A program made the position numbers and the translations under genes. A stretch of DNA of 64,000 bases, taken from assembly GCF_963668215.1 (NCBI RefSeq), contig NZ_OY764190.1:5518001-5582000 (forward strand), written 5' to 3'. This DNA comes from an uncultured Desulfosarcina sp. (GTDB lineage Bacteria > Desulfobacterota > Desulfobacteria > Desulfobacterales > Desulfosarcinaceae). Below are positions 42,558 through 51,198 of the stretch, piece by piece. Below the pieces are notes generated by a model. That model worked only from the letters and a program-made list of their open reading frames with translations. It had not been told where the DNA came from and made no database searches. Every line of letters begins with the position of its first letter. Position 1 is the stretch's first letter.

Positions 42558-42995
42558 ATGGAAAACCTGATTGGAGAACCCTGCTACTACAGTCCGTTTC
42601 ACGGCGAGATCGATCCAAGGCCGGGCACCGTCGTTGCGGTGCTCAACCTCATCAACCACACCTCGACCCGCATGATGCAGGTCAAGCTTGACGACGGCCG
42701 GTGGGTCAACCTGGACCGTATCTTTTTCGAAATCCTCCCCGCGAACAGCCAGTCCGGTCCGGATTCCAGGGAAGGAATACCCATAAAAGGCGATCTTCTG
42801 CCCTGCCCCCATTGCGGTGCCATGCAGGACATGGATGCCGAAGCCAAAAGGATAAAGATCGAAAACGCCGGCCTGATATCCGGCCTGGTTATGGGGGAGC
42901 CGATGCCCGGCATCTGCGATTGCTGCCGGAAGCCTTTCACGTTCCGGATCGCCAGGACCTACCATATCGACCCGCCGGAACCGGAAGGAGACTAA
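42558..42995 (+). CDS. Zinc-ribbon phage protein, unknown
   Basis: A 145-residue protein. N-terminal beta region (GEIDPRPGTVVAVLNLIN; MMQVKLDDGRWVNLDRIFFE), then a C4 zinc ribbon: LLPCPHCGAM at about residue 87 and GICDCCRKPF at about residue 125. Start ATG 42558 follows GAGGAG. Common in phage early regions. Function unknown. Confidence 0.65.
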   Translation: MENLIGEPCYYSPFHGEIDPRPGTVVAVLNLINHTSTRMMQVKLDDGRWVNLDRIFFEILPANSQSGPDSREGIPIKGDLLPCPHCGAMQDMDAEAKRIKIENAGLISGLVMGEPMPGICDCCRKPFTFRIARTYHIDPPEPEGD

Positions 42996-42996
42996 A

Positions 42997-43473
42997 ATGG
43001 CCTATCATAAGATCCCGCGCAAGTTCGACTGTCCCGAGATCGCCTCGGACCTGAAGAACCGCCTGTTGTATTCCGACGATATCGACGGTAGCGCTATCCG
43101 TACCATCGCCGCGATCATGGGTATCAGCAAGCGTACCGTCTACGCCACCCTGGACGGCGAGATCAAACTCTCCCTGGACTTCCTTCATGCTGCTGCCATC
43201 GCCACCGACGGCGATCCCGCCGTCTGCAAATACCTGGAGCCGGACGGCTTCCATCTCCGGAAAGACGACAACCGATGCGTTCCCGACAAGGCCACTTTGG
43301 CCGAGGAGTGCCTGGACGATGTGCCCTCCCTGGCCAGGTACCACGAGATCCTGGCGGATCCGGATTCGAAAGCAACCCGGGTAGACCTGGCGCTGAACGC
43401 GGTGATCTTCGAACTACAGCAGAACCGCGTGAAATGGCGTTCGCTCAAAGGCCTGCCCGACAAGGAGAAATAA
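42997..43473 (+). CDS. CII-like/CP76-type phage regulatory protein
   Basis: A 158-residue protein starting one base after the previous stop. RTIAAIMGISKRTVYATLDG (residues 37-55) is an HTH, and LSLDFLHAAAIATDGDPAVC matches phage CII-like (CP76) regulators. The C-terminal half is helical and acidic. In such phages CII-like proteins act in the lysis-lysogeny choice. Confidence 0.65.
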   Translation: MAYHKIPRKFDCPEIASDLKNRLLYSDDIDGSAIRTIAAIMGISKRTVYATLDGEIKLSLDFLHAAAIATDGDPAVCKYLEPDGFHLRKDDNRCVPDKATLAEECLDDVPSLARYHEILADPDSKATRVDLALNAVIFELQQNRVKWRSLKGLPDKEK

Positions 43474-43477
43474 CACC

Positions 43478-43696
43478 ATGCAACAGATCCTGAAACGCAC
43501 CGCCATCCAAAACAACGTGCACGAAACGTTTCTGGAATTCATCGGTTGTCAAAACGAGAGCCGCACGGTGGGCAAGATCCTGTATCACTTCAACATTCAG
43601 GATCCTGCACACCCGCGCTTTCGCTCGACGGTGACGTTTATGGAGGTTGCCCGACCATCCTCCATGACAGGGAAAGTCGTGGCCGGGCGACAATGA
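43478..43696 (+). CDS. Small conserved early phage protein
   Basis: A 72-residue protein whose first 60 residues match the protein at 18605-18787 (FLEFIGCQNESRTVGK then FNIQDPAHPRFRSTVTFMEV). The last 12 residues are extra. Start ATG 43478 lies 4 bases after the CII-like stop. Function unknown. Confidence 0.65.
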   Translation: MQQILKRTAIQNNVHETFLEFIGCQNESRTVGKILYHFNIQDPAHPRFRSTVTFMEVARPSSMTGKVVAGRQ

Positions 43697-43733
43697 TCGA
43701 ACCAGATGCACCAGGGGTTTGTTCGGAGAAATC

Positions 43734-43952
43734 ATGGACGAGTTCGCAACAATCTGCCGGCAGGTGGACGCCCGTTTCGACCGGGTCATGGGCAATCTTG
43801 ACAATGATGAACCGGCACCGGTCATGCTGATCCGGGCCGCGGCCAGGATGACGATGACGAGCTATCCGGATCACCGGTTGAAGGATCGGGTTCTGGATGC
43901 CCTGCTCGAAAGCGCAACTCACCTGAAAGCCATGGAAGAGGATCATGATTGA
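43734..43952 (+). CDS. Small helical early protein
   Basis: A 72-residue protein starting ATG 43734 after GGAG. Helical, with an ICRQVDARFDRVMGNLDND segment. It overlaps the next gene by 8 bases. No family recognised. Confidence 0.55.
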   Translation: MDEFATICRQVDARFDRVMGNLDNDEPAPVMLIRAAARMTMTSYPDHRLKDRVLDALLESATHLKAMEEDHD

Positions 43953-44307
43953 TTCGAGCGGATCCGCCGGCGGCGGCAGCGTAATCGGGTATCTCACACC
44001 GGTCCAGGAGACGCAGGAACCGGATCCGGACCTGAGACTGCTGGCGTTGAACATGCTCAGACAGGCGGTGCTGGATATCCCGGATCCGAAGTGGCGATCA
44101 CGAACGCTCAGATGGGTCAACGATTGCCACCCGTCCGCCATCGGCTGGATCACCTCTTTCGAGACCGTGTGCGAACTGCTGGGCCGGGACGTGGAGCGCA
44201 CCCGAACCCTGCTCAACCGCTTCGCAGAAACCGGCCTGACCATGGAACGGGTCCGCAGCAGCTACAGCCTGCCGCAACCCGCAAAAAAGAAAAGGCACCG
44301 GCCATGA
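43945..44307 (+). CDS. Early phage protein with HTH-like C-terminal region
   Basis: A 120-residue protein. The second half (ITSFETVCELLGRDVERTRT then LLNRFAETG) resembles a helix-turn-helix. Lys/Arg-rich end (AKKKRHRP). Overlaps both neighbours by a few bases. Possibly a DNA-binding early regulator. Confidence 0.6.
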   Translation: MIDSSGSAGGGSVIGYLTPVQETQEPDPDLRLLALNMLRQAVLDIPDPKWRSRTLRWVNDCHPSAIGWITSFETVCELLGRDVERTRTLLNRFAETGLTMERVRSSYSLPQPAKKKRHRP

Positions 44308-44702
44308 AGACCATCAAGAGAGATCTTCTGAAAAGGCTTCACCCGGGGATTGTTGCCCTGATCCAGTACATCGAGACCGCCCCTCCGGGAAAGCCGCTCG
44401 TCTGGTTCGTTGATCGCAAAACGCCGGTCAGCACTTTGCCCGATTTTCGTTACGCCCGCCAGGCGGCCGACGAGCTGAAAGAAATCCTCGAACGGGACGC
44501 CCGGGAAGAATCGGCTTCCGACGGGACCGGACAGGAGGAAATGCGGGAGGCTATTGTCAATAACGTGATGTTCGCCGTCTGCGTCAGCAAGGACCGGACA
44601 GTCACGCTGACCGTATTCGAAGATGGAAATTCCGCTGCCGTGAACCTGGATGCAGGGCTTTTACGGCTGCTCATTCAAACCATGGAGGAACACAGCCAAT
44701 GA
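44304..44702 (+). CDS. Early phage protein, unknown
   Basis: A 132-residue protein starting ATG 44304 in a 4-base overlap (ATGA). Mixed helix/strand with DREESA-type acidic middle and a strand-rich C-terminus (MFAVCVSKDRTVTLTVFE). No family recognised. Confidence 0.6.
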   Translation: MKTIKRDLLKRLHPGIVALIQYIETAPPGKPLVWFVDRKTPVSTLPDFRYARQAADELKEILERDAREESASDGTGQEEMREAIVNNVMFAVCVSKDRTVTLTVFEDGNSAAVNLDAGLLRLLIQTMEEHSQ

Positions 44703-44836
44703 TGGCCCCCATACGATGGAGGGATATCTTCCGGCATGTCCTGCCCGGGCTTATCCTCAAGCTTGTTATCCTGGCAATCGTGATCGGCCTGCCTCTCTGG
44801 TGGTTTCTGACGCAGCTGGCCGAGCACGGATGGTGA
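44699..44836 (+). CDS. 45-residue single-span membrane protein
   Basis: Starts ATG 44699 in a 4-base overlap with the preceding stop (ATGA) and ends TGA 44836. One transmembrane helix (LKLVILAIVIGLPLWWFL) with positive N-side (RWRD). Small enough to be missed by gene callers. Its coupling to the upstream gene supports it. Function unknown; small phage membrane proteins often affect superinfection or lysis. Confidence 0.5.
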   Translation: MMAPIRWRDIFRHVLPGLILKLVILAIVIGLPLWWFLTQLAEHGW

Positions 44837-44968
44837 ACCCCCTCGCCCGCGTCCGTGGCGTTATAACGGCGACGGTCCTCCTTATCACCCGGCCGCCCCG
44901 ACGGGTAAAGTAGCGGCTGAGCAGTCAGCCTGCGAACGGGGCTTTTCCAAACAGGGAGTGTCGATCCC

Positions 44969-45169
44969 ATGCCCGAACCCGAAGAAGCCGGACTCGTATG
45001 CCGTTGCGGACTGATCGTGCCCCGGGAGCAGATGGTCGACTACCTGTGTCCGGATTGCCGGCTGGCACTGATCCTGACCGAGTACGACCGCCCCACGCCG
45101 GATCATTTCATCGATACCCCGGCGCCACGAAACGAATTTCCGGAGGGCTTTATCAATGAAACCGACTGA
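44969..45169 (+). CDS. Small cysteine-containing early protein
   Basis: A 66-residue protein with a C4 set (LVCRCGLIVPREQMVDYLCP then DCRLAL), probably a zinc ribbon. Overlaps the next start by 14 bases. Unknown function. Confidence 0.55.
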   Translation: MPEPEEAGLVCRCGLIVPREQMVDYLCPDCRLALILTEYDRPTPDHFIDTPAPRNEFPEGFINETD

Positions 45170-45347
45170 CGCAGAACTGATTTACGGCTTTTTGCTGCAG
45201 GACTTCGATCATTTCAGGGATTACCTGAATAAAGAGCATGATCTGGAATACACCAAAGCTTCGATGATCCTCGAAGCGATCGCCGAAGAATCCCAAGGCG
45301 CCATCCCGACCTGCACCGAGCAGTTCTCGGGCTTTGTCGGCGAATGA
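45156..45347 (+). CDS. Small helical early protein
   Basis: A 63-residue protein, all-helical (AELIYGFLLQDFDHFRDYLN; YTKASMILEAIAEESQG). Start overlaps the previous gene and the stop overlaps the next start (ATGA). Unknown. Confidence 0.55.
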   Translation: MKPTDAELIYGFLLQDFDHFRDYLNKEHDLEYTKASMILEAIAEESQGAIPTCTEQFSGFVGE

Positions 45348-45907
45348 AACCGCGGCCGTCCGTTCCGGTACCCATCGCCGGCATTATCCGGACCACCGAG
45401 GATGCCGTGCTGGTCAAACTGCCTTCGGGCGGATCCCGCTGGGTTCCAAGGGACCATGCACAGTTTTCTCCGGGGCATGTCCTTTTGCCGGCATGGCTGG
45501 CCAAAAAAATCGGGGAGCAGCCGGATATGAAAAAACTCGCCAGTGCCACCCTCACCGATGAAGAGCAATACATCTTCCAGGTGATCCGGGCCGCCCGGGT
45601 CATCCAGGAGTTTCTCTGGTCGGACATGAACGTCGAAAGCGGGCTGGAGGAGTTCCGCAGGATGTTCAGGAAACGGGTGGCCAAGATCGAGGCCATCTCC
45701 ATGGACAATCCCCACTGGCAGGTCGAGCTGAACAAGCGGCTTTTGCAGACCGCGGCCATCTGCGTGAACCTCATGGCCAAAATGGCAGCCGGCCGCCTCA
45801 CCCATGACGGCATCCATCCGACCCTGCCCAGCAACCTGCCCCAATACAACCAACCCATCGACAACCATTCCGGGAGGAGACCATGCAACGCACCTTCAGG
45901 GAACTGA
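45344..45907 (+). CDS. Early phage protein upstream of ParB-like gene
   Basis: A 187-residue protein. N-terminal small beta domain (VAGIIRTTEDAVLVKLPSGG-like), helical C-terminal two thirds (EEFRRMFRKRVAKIEAISMD). Overlaps the ParB-like start by 25 bases. No family recognised; a partition or replication helper is possible by neighbourhood. Confidence 0.55.
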   Translation: MKPRPSVPVPIAGIIRTTEDAVLVKLPSGGSRWVPRDHAQFSPGHVLLPAWLAKKIGEQPDMKKLASATLTDEEQYIFQVIRAARVIQEFLWSDMNVESGLEEFRRMFRKRVAKIEAISMDNPHWQVELNKRLLQTAAICVNLMAKMAAGRLTHDGIHPTLPSNLPQYNQPIDNHSGRRPCNAPSGN

Positions 45908-47571
45908 ACCTGACGGCCATCACCCCCTCGCCGTTCAATCCGCGCAGGGATTTTACCGGCGAGGACTTTATCGAACTGACCGCCTCCATCGCCCGGGTGG
46001 GCGTTCTGGAACCCATCCTCGTGCGGCCTGTTGAAGGCGACATTCCTTTCGAACTGGTGGCCGGCGAGCGGCGCTGGCGGGCATGTTATGCCTCTGCGGA
46101 AAGCAACGGCGGTCCGGACAAGGCCGTCATCCCGGCCATGATCCAGGAGATGGACGACGATTTGGCCCTGGAGATCCAGACCATCGAAAACCTCCAGCGC
46201 AGGGACCTGTCCGGACTGGAGGAGGCCGAGGCCTTCCGGATCTGGGTGGACCGCAAGGGAAAGGACGCCATTCCCGAACTGGCCGAACGCACCGGCATCA
46301 AGGAGGCCTACATCCGCCGGCGTCTGATGATCCTGCGCCTGCCAAAGACCATGCTTGACGCCTGGGGCAAGGGCGATCTCAAGTTCGGCCATCTCGAGCA
46401 GCTGGCCCGCATGGACGACAAGCAACAGCGCCGGGCGATCTTCGATGAAGTTGTCCGCGATCTCAAAAACCGCCAGGTCACCGTAGCGGATCTCAAGCGC
46501 AGGATCGCCCGGATCTCGCCGGCACTGGGCAAGGCCCGCTTCGATATCGAGGCCGAGGGCTGCCTGGCCTGCACCCAGAACACCAGCGTCCAGATGAAGC
46601 TGTTCGACCTGGGCGACGAAAAAGCCCATTGCAACCGGCCTGAGTGTTTCAAGAAAAAGCAGGAAGCCCACCTGGTCAAGTTCTGGAACCGCACCAAGTA
46701 TTACCGCAAGTATGGCATACAGTCTTTCCGGTTCAATGAGGATGTGAGCTGGAAGGACTACGAGGCCTTTTACGGAGACAACAAGCCCGCAAAGAAATGC
46801 ACTTCCTGCGAGCACCACCTGGCCATCCTGCATATCGACGGCGAGTCCTGTCACGACCGCGCCTGCTTCGGAGACAAGAGCTGTTTCAACGCCGTGCGAT
46901 CCACCAAATCCTCCGGCGGCAATACCCGCAAACCCAAGTCCAAGGACGGTCCCAGGGTGGCCTGGCACGGCGAGCACTTCCGGGAAGTCTTCTTCCAGGA
47001 GCGGCTGCCCGTATCCTTCGAACCGGTGGAGGCCTCCAGTCTCACGGTGCGCCAGGTGGCGTTGTATTCCCTTATCCGGGGTAATGCCGGCATTCATGAC
47101 TGGTATGCAAAGCTCCATGACGTTGGCGAGCGTTTTTGGGAGGACGGCCCCTATTCCCTGGATCGTAAGGCGCTGTTCGCCCTGATCGCCGGCATGGACG
47201 AAGAGCAGGTTTCCAGGGAAATGAAGGCCGTATCCCTGCAGGCGGTATTGTCCGGAGACTATGCCACGGACGAACGCCATCTGGTGGCCGGACACGTGGG
47301 CATCGACCTGACCAGTCAGTGGCGCTTCACTGAAGACTATCTGGCCAAGAAGACCAAAGGCGAGATGCTCGAGTTCGGCGACCGCTTCGGCCTGTTCGAG
47401 GACCCCATGGCCATGGCGTTTCTGACCGACACCCTGAAGCGCAAATCCTTCAAGGCCTGCAAGAAGGGCGAGCTGATCCGCGTGTTCCTGGAGTCCGGCG
47501 CCGATACCGCCGGCATGGTTCCGGACGAGATCCTGGACATCGACTCGACGGGCGATGGCCAATCCGTTTAG
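45883..47571 (+). CDS. ParB-like protein with cysteine-rich C-terminal extension
   Basis: A 562-residue protein. ParB/Srx-type N-terminal domain: ITPSPFNPRRDF, VGVLEPILVRPV, ELVAGERRWRACYASA (GERR motif of the CTPase/nuclease fold), EIQTIENLQRRDLSGLEEA, and an HTH (ELAERTGIKEAYIRRRLMIL). The C-terminal 350 residues are unlike chromosomal ParB and contain two cysteine groups (GCLACTQN...HCNRPECF; KCTSCEHH...SCHDRACFGDKSCF). Such long phage ParB-like proteins are known; the role may be DNA maintenance, transcription or nucleolytic. Confidence 0.8.
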   Translation: MQRTFRELNLTAITPSPFNPRRDFTGEDFIELTASIARVGVLEPILVRPVEGDIPFELVAGERRWRACYASAESNGGPDKAVIPAMIQEMDDDLALEIQTIENLQRRDLSGLEEAEAFRIWVDRKGKDAIPELAERTGIKEAYIRRRLMILRLPKTMLDAWGKGDLKFGHLEQLARMDDKQQRRAIFDEVVRDLKNRQVTVADLKRRIARISPALGKARFDIEAEGCLACTQNTSVQMKLFDLGDEKAHCNRPECFKKKQEAHLVKFWNRTKYYRKYGIQSFRFNEDVSWKDYEAFYGDNKPAKKCTSCEHHLAILHIDGESCHDRACFGDKSCFNAVRSTKSSGGNTRKPKSKDGPRVAWHGEHFREVFFQERLPVSFEPVEASSLTVRQVALYSLIRGNAGIHDWYAKLHDVGERFWEDGPYSLDRKALFALIAGMDEEQVSREMKAVSLQAVLSGDYATDERHLVAGHVGIDLTSQWRFTEDYLAKKTKGEMLEFGDRFGLFEDPMAMAFLTDTLKRKSFKACKKGELIRVFLESGADTAGMVPDEILDIDSTGDGQSV

Positions 47572-47828
47572 GCGATCAGGTCCGGTAGATCCTTAGTGGT
47601 CTTTTTCGCGATACACGGGGAACTGCCGGCAACCCACGACATGATGGCAGGAGCGTCTTTCCGGAGATCGGCAAGCAATCGCTGCGCTTCGTTGCAGGGT
47701 ATCTTGCGATCCCAGCTGTTTCCAGGATGCGTTTTCCTGAACTCGGCAAGCTGGCAGGCAACCATGTGGCGGGGTTTACCGGATACCTCGGAAAGAATCT
47801 GAACGAATATTTCAGCCCTGGTAATCAT
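47568..47828 (-). CDS. Small minus-strand phage protein
   Basis: An 86-residue protein on the opposite strand to the operon (ITRAEIFVQILSEVSGKPRH, then AQRLLADLRKDAPAIMSW). Start ATG 47828. Its 3' end overlaps the ParB-like stop by 4 bases (convergent). The pattern matches small phage proteins seen in other early regions, but no function is known to me. Confidence 0.55.
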   Translation of the reverse strand: MITRAEIFVQILSEVSGKPRHMVACQLAEFRKTHPGNSWDRKIPCNEAQRLLADLRKDAPAIMSWVAGSSPCIAKKTTKDLPDLIA

Positions 47829-48234
47829 AACAGCCTCCATAACAGGTCAGGTCAGATTGATGCACTCAACGCCGATGAACATGACAGTGCTGTATGAAAC
47901 CCGAAACAACGTAATACCACTCCATAGTCTGTTATCGGCAGCTTATCCCCTGGACTGAAATAGAAACCGACCGGCCCGGCGGATGCCGGGCCGACCTTGA
48001 CAAGGATATTCTCTATGACATTTCTCCCCGCACCCCACAATCAGACTCACCCCGGCCAACAGTCAAACGGGGTTGGCAGCTTCGCGGGTCCTTCCTGGAC
48101 CCTAACCCATAGCGGTGGGATCAGGCGCAACAGTCGTGTCCACTTGAATTTTAGAAAAGTAACGGAGAACGGAATTTTTTTATCAATCGCAAGTTTTCAA
48201 AACCAGGGCCTCAAGCCTTCGGTGATGAGCGGCC
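47829..48234. other. Non-coding region ahead of the helicase gene, possible origin
   Basis: About 400 bases with an 8-bp perfect stem-loop GGCCCGGC-GGAT-GCCGGGCC (47973-47992) and no T run. It separates the ParB module from the replication genes. A replication origin or divergent promoter is a reasonable guess; no iterons were found. Confidence 0.4.
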
Positions 48235-49854
48235 ATGACCGAGCCCGTTGATCCCGCCGGCCCTCCGGAGGCCGGTACCGGTACCCCTGCCGACCTTCAG
48301 TCGCGCATGGACGACTACGCCGCAAAGGTGGCCGAACGGGTGGCCGAGGAGGCCGCGGCCGATCCGGAGGGAGCGCCGGTCAACGGCGATATCAAGCCCG
48401 GATTCGTTCGCGCCTGCTTCGATGCCAACGAGCTGGGCGACGGCCTGCTCTTCAAAGCCGTCAACCGGGGGGACCTGGTGTTCGACAAGGCCATGGACTC
48501 CTGGCTGGTGTGGACCGCTCATCACTGGGACGTGGACCGGATGGGCGCAGCCCGGGCCGGAGTCGAAAAGGTGGTCGAAAAATACGGCGAAGAGCTGGCC
48601 GCCATAAACAAAAGAATTCGGGAAGTTGAGGCCGATGGTGCCGGCGAGCAATTGGCTTTCTTCCGGGCCCGGGCCAAGGGATTGCGAGGCCGCATCAGCC
48701 AGCTGCGCAGCCGGCGCCGGGCCAACAACTGTCTGGACTTTTCCCACAACTGCGAGGACCCAATGGCTATACGAGGAGACGAGATCGACAGGAAGCCCCT
48801 GCTGTTGGCCTGTGCCAACGGCGTGATCAACCTAGCCACCGGGGAGTTGGAGCCCGGGCGCCAGGACCAGTATTTATTGAAGGCCTCTCCGGTGTCCTGG
48901 CAGGGCATCGATGCACCGTGCCCGTTGTGGGAGGAGAAACTTCTCGAGATCCTCTCCGGCGACGAACGGTTGATGGAGTTCCTGCAGCGGGTCCTGGGCT
49001 ATGCCCTGATCGGCGAGGTCAGGGAGTCCATCATCGTGGTGCTCACAGGGATCGGCCGCAACGGCAAGTCCCTGATCGTGGAGGTGCTCTCCGAGATCAT
49101 GGGACCGCTTGCCGGCGCCGTGCGATCGGAGATGCTCCTGGACCAGATGCGGGTGACATCCTCCACCGGGCCCACACCGGATATCATGGCCCTGCGAGGC
49201 CTGCGCCTGGCATTCGCCTCCGAGACCGACGACGGCTGCCGGGTGAGCCCCTCGCGCGTGAAGTGGCTGACCGGCAAGGACAAGCTCACCGGCCGCAATC
49301 CCCACGACAAGTACGAGGTTCAATTCCCGCCGACCCATACCTTGTTTTTGCTGACCAACCACAAGCCGCATGCACCGGCCGACGATTTTGCATTTTGGGA
49401 GCGGGTGATCCTGATCCCCTTCCTGCTCTCGTTTGTCAGCCGCCGGCCAAGGAACGAATCCGAGCGGGTGGCGGATCCGCTGCTGGCCACAAAGCTGATC
49501 CCCGAGTATCCCGGCATCCTGGCCTGGATGGTGCGCGGCTGTTTGCAATACCAGCAAAGGGGACTGGATCCGCCGCCGGTGGTCAAGGAGGCAGTGGAAG
49601 AGTACCAGCGTGACGAGGATATCCTGGCCGATTTCGTGGACGAATGCTGCGTTGTTGGCGAGGGATACCAGGTGGGGGCCACGGCCCTGTACGACATCTT
49701 CGAGCGCTGGTGGAAGAAAAATGTATCCAAGAACGCGCCCAAGCAGAAGCGCTTCGGATCGCTCATGGGCCGGCGGTTCCAGCGCAAAAAGGACAGCGTG
49801 TACAAGTACATCGGCATCGGCCTGCTCGATAATGTGGAGGAGTTGTTCGACTGA
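48235..49854 (+). CDS. P4-type (D5_N) replicative helicase, primase-helicase family
   Basis: A 539-residue protein: D5_N region (LLLACANGVINLATGELEPG then WEEKLLEILSGDERLMEFLQ), SF3 ATPase with Walker A GIGRNGKS (residues 272-279), motif B-like LRLAFASETDDG, and TLFLLTNHKPHAP with the expected Asn (motif C). No AEP/TOPRIM priming domain at the N-terminus, so this looks like the helicase half. The last about 85 residues form the winged-helix domain that recurs in the next gene. SF3 helicases unwind the origin. Confidence 0.85.
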   Translation: MTEPVDPAGPPEAGTGTPADLQSRMDDYAAKVAERVAEEAAADPEGAPVNGDIKPGFVRACFDANELGDGLLFKAVNRGDLVFDKAMDSWLVWTAHHWDVDRMGAARAGVEKVVEKYGEELAAINKRIREVEADGAGEQLAFFRARAKGLRGRISQLRSRRRANNCLDFSHNCEDPMAIRGDEIDRKPLLLACANGVINLATGELEPGRQDQYLLKASPVSWQGIDAPCPLWEEKLLEILSGDERLMEFLQRVLGYALIGEVRESIIVVLTGIGRNGKSLIVEVLSEIMGPLAGAVRSEMLLDQMRVTSSTGPTPDIMALRGLRLAFASETDDGCRVSPSRVKWLTGKDKLTGRNPHDKYEVQFPPTHTLFLLTNHKPHAPADDFAFWERVILIPFLLSFVSRRPRNESERVADPLLATKLIPEYPGILAWMVRGCLQYQQRGLDPPPVVKEAVEEYQRDEDILADFVDECCVVGEGYQVGATALYDIFERWWKKNVSKNAPKQKRFGSLMGRRFQRKKDSVYKYIGIGLLDNVEELFD

Positions 49855-50151
49855 CACGGGACCAACGGGGCTATCGAATCCGGAACGATTCGGATGTGGT
49901 CCGGATACTTAACAGGAAGGATTTACTTCCGATGCCGGAGTGTTCCTCCGGAACAGACCAATATCCGGCTATATCTCTAGAATATTTTTTCTAGAAAAAA
50001 CTTTAATTTATTCCTGTAATAAAGGGGAGAAAATCCCGTTGAAAAAATAAGTTCTTTAATAACAGCCCTTTGACCCCACCGACGAAGTCCTTTTCTTGGG
50101 GTGTAAAAATTCCGCTTCGTCGGGACGGCAAAGCGAAACAGGAGGTGTTCC
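49855..50151. other. Gap with palindromic elements ahead of the Bro-N gene
   Basis: About 300 bases with no gene. TCTAGAA...TTCTAGA (49976-49982 and 49989-49995) and CCGACGAAG...CTTCGTCGG (50079-50087 and 50115-50123) are inverted repeats. CCGGA/TCCGG words recur in the first half. Possibly control of the downstream genes. Confidence 0.45.
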
Positions 50152-51198
50152 ATGGATCTGATCAGGTACGGATATAATGGCAACTTGCTGACAATATTGA
50201 AGGATTGCTACGGCATTCTCTGGTGGTTGGCCGGGGAGGCCTGCGGGGTTCTGGGTTACGTGGATACTCACGATGCCGTGAAAAGGCATTGCAGGCACCC
50301 GAGATTGCTTAAAACCGGTGAGGCACCGGTTCTGGAAATCCCGCCGAAGGGATTGCTGATCGTCAATGAGCCCGATCTGTACCGGCTCATCGTTCATTGT
50401 CATCTTCCCGCTGCCGAGCCTTTCGAGGCGTGGGTATTCGATGAAGTCCTGCCCACCATCCGCAAGGCCGGCGCCTGCCATCAGGAAAAAGCCCGCCGGA
50501 GGGGAAGGCCTCGCAAGGAACCCGAAGACGATTATTTCGGCGATATCCTCAAAGAGCAGCGACAGTTGCACCAGATCTTCGAACACGCCTACAAGATCGC
50601 CAAACGTATGACTCCCTCAAGCAAAGAGGCCTCAGTCATGGCCCAGGCCAAGGTTAAGGAACTGACCGGCATCGACCTGGCAGAGAGCTACCATCTTCCC
50701 CCCGGCATGAAGTCCCGGACGGAGACCGAAAAAGAAATCATCGACGGCTTTGTTCACGACTGCTGTCTGGTCGGTGATGATTGCCAGGTGCCGGCCACTG
50801 AACTCTATCAGGCCTTCCGGAACTGGTTCGAGCACAACCGCTCCGGTGAGGTTCCCAAACAGAAGTGGTTCGGGATCCGGATGGGCCAGCGGTTCAAACG
50901 CAAAAAGGATGGCACCTATAAATACCGCGGCATTGACCTGAAAAAATCGATTCTCACTGATGAAGGTTATGTCCGGGACTTCATCCAAGAATGTTGCTCT
51001 CCAGGAGAGGATCTCAAGGTCTCTTTGAAGGTATTGTATGAGCACTTCAGCGAGTTCTATCTCAAACGCACGGGCCAGGTGCCGCTGCCGATCGACCGGT
51101 TCCGGGAAGTTCTGGCCGGGCATTTCTGCCTGGTTCCGGATGACTCCAACGTTCTTTCCGGTATAGGCCTGCGGCCGGTACCGCCGGCAGAAGAATGA
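50152..51198 (+). CDS. Bro-N antirepressor-type protein fused to two primase-helicase winged-helix domains
   Basis: A 348-residue protein. Residues 1-107: Bro-N domain (IVNEPDLYRLIVHCHLPAAE then PFEAWVFDEVLPTIRKAG). Residues 114-124: AT-hook-like RRRGRPRKEP. Residues about 193-262: a copy of the C-terminal domain of the neighbouring helicase (FVHDCCLVGDDCQVPATELY, PKQKWFGIRMGQRFKRKKD). Residues about 270-342: a second, more diverged copy (FIQECCSPGEDLKVSLKVLY). GGAGG before ATG. Overlaps the primase gene by 4 bases. Confidence 0.8.
   Translation: MDLIRYGYNGNLLTILKDCYGILWWLAGEACGVLGYVDTHDAVKRHCRHPRLLKTGEAPVLEIPPKGLLIVNEPDLYRLIVHCHLPAAEPFEAWVFDEVLPTIRKAGACHQEKARRRGRPRKEPEDDYFGDILKEQRQLHQIFEHAYKIAKRMTPSSKEASVMAQAKVKELTGIDLAESYHLPPGMKSRTETEKEIIDGFVHDCCLVGDDCQVPATELYQAFRNWFEHNRSGEVPKQKWFGIRMGQRFKRKKDGTYKYRGIDLKKSILTDEGYVRDFIQECCSPGEDLKVSLKVLYEHFSEFYLKRTGQVPLPIDRFREVLAGHFCLVPDDSNVLSGIGLRPVPPAEE

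Noticed and set aside
45214..47562. A 782-codon minus-strand frame opposite the ParB-like gene
   Set aside because: Mirror frame of a GC-rich real gene: it lies antisense to ParB-like coding with clear domains and lacks any protein signature.
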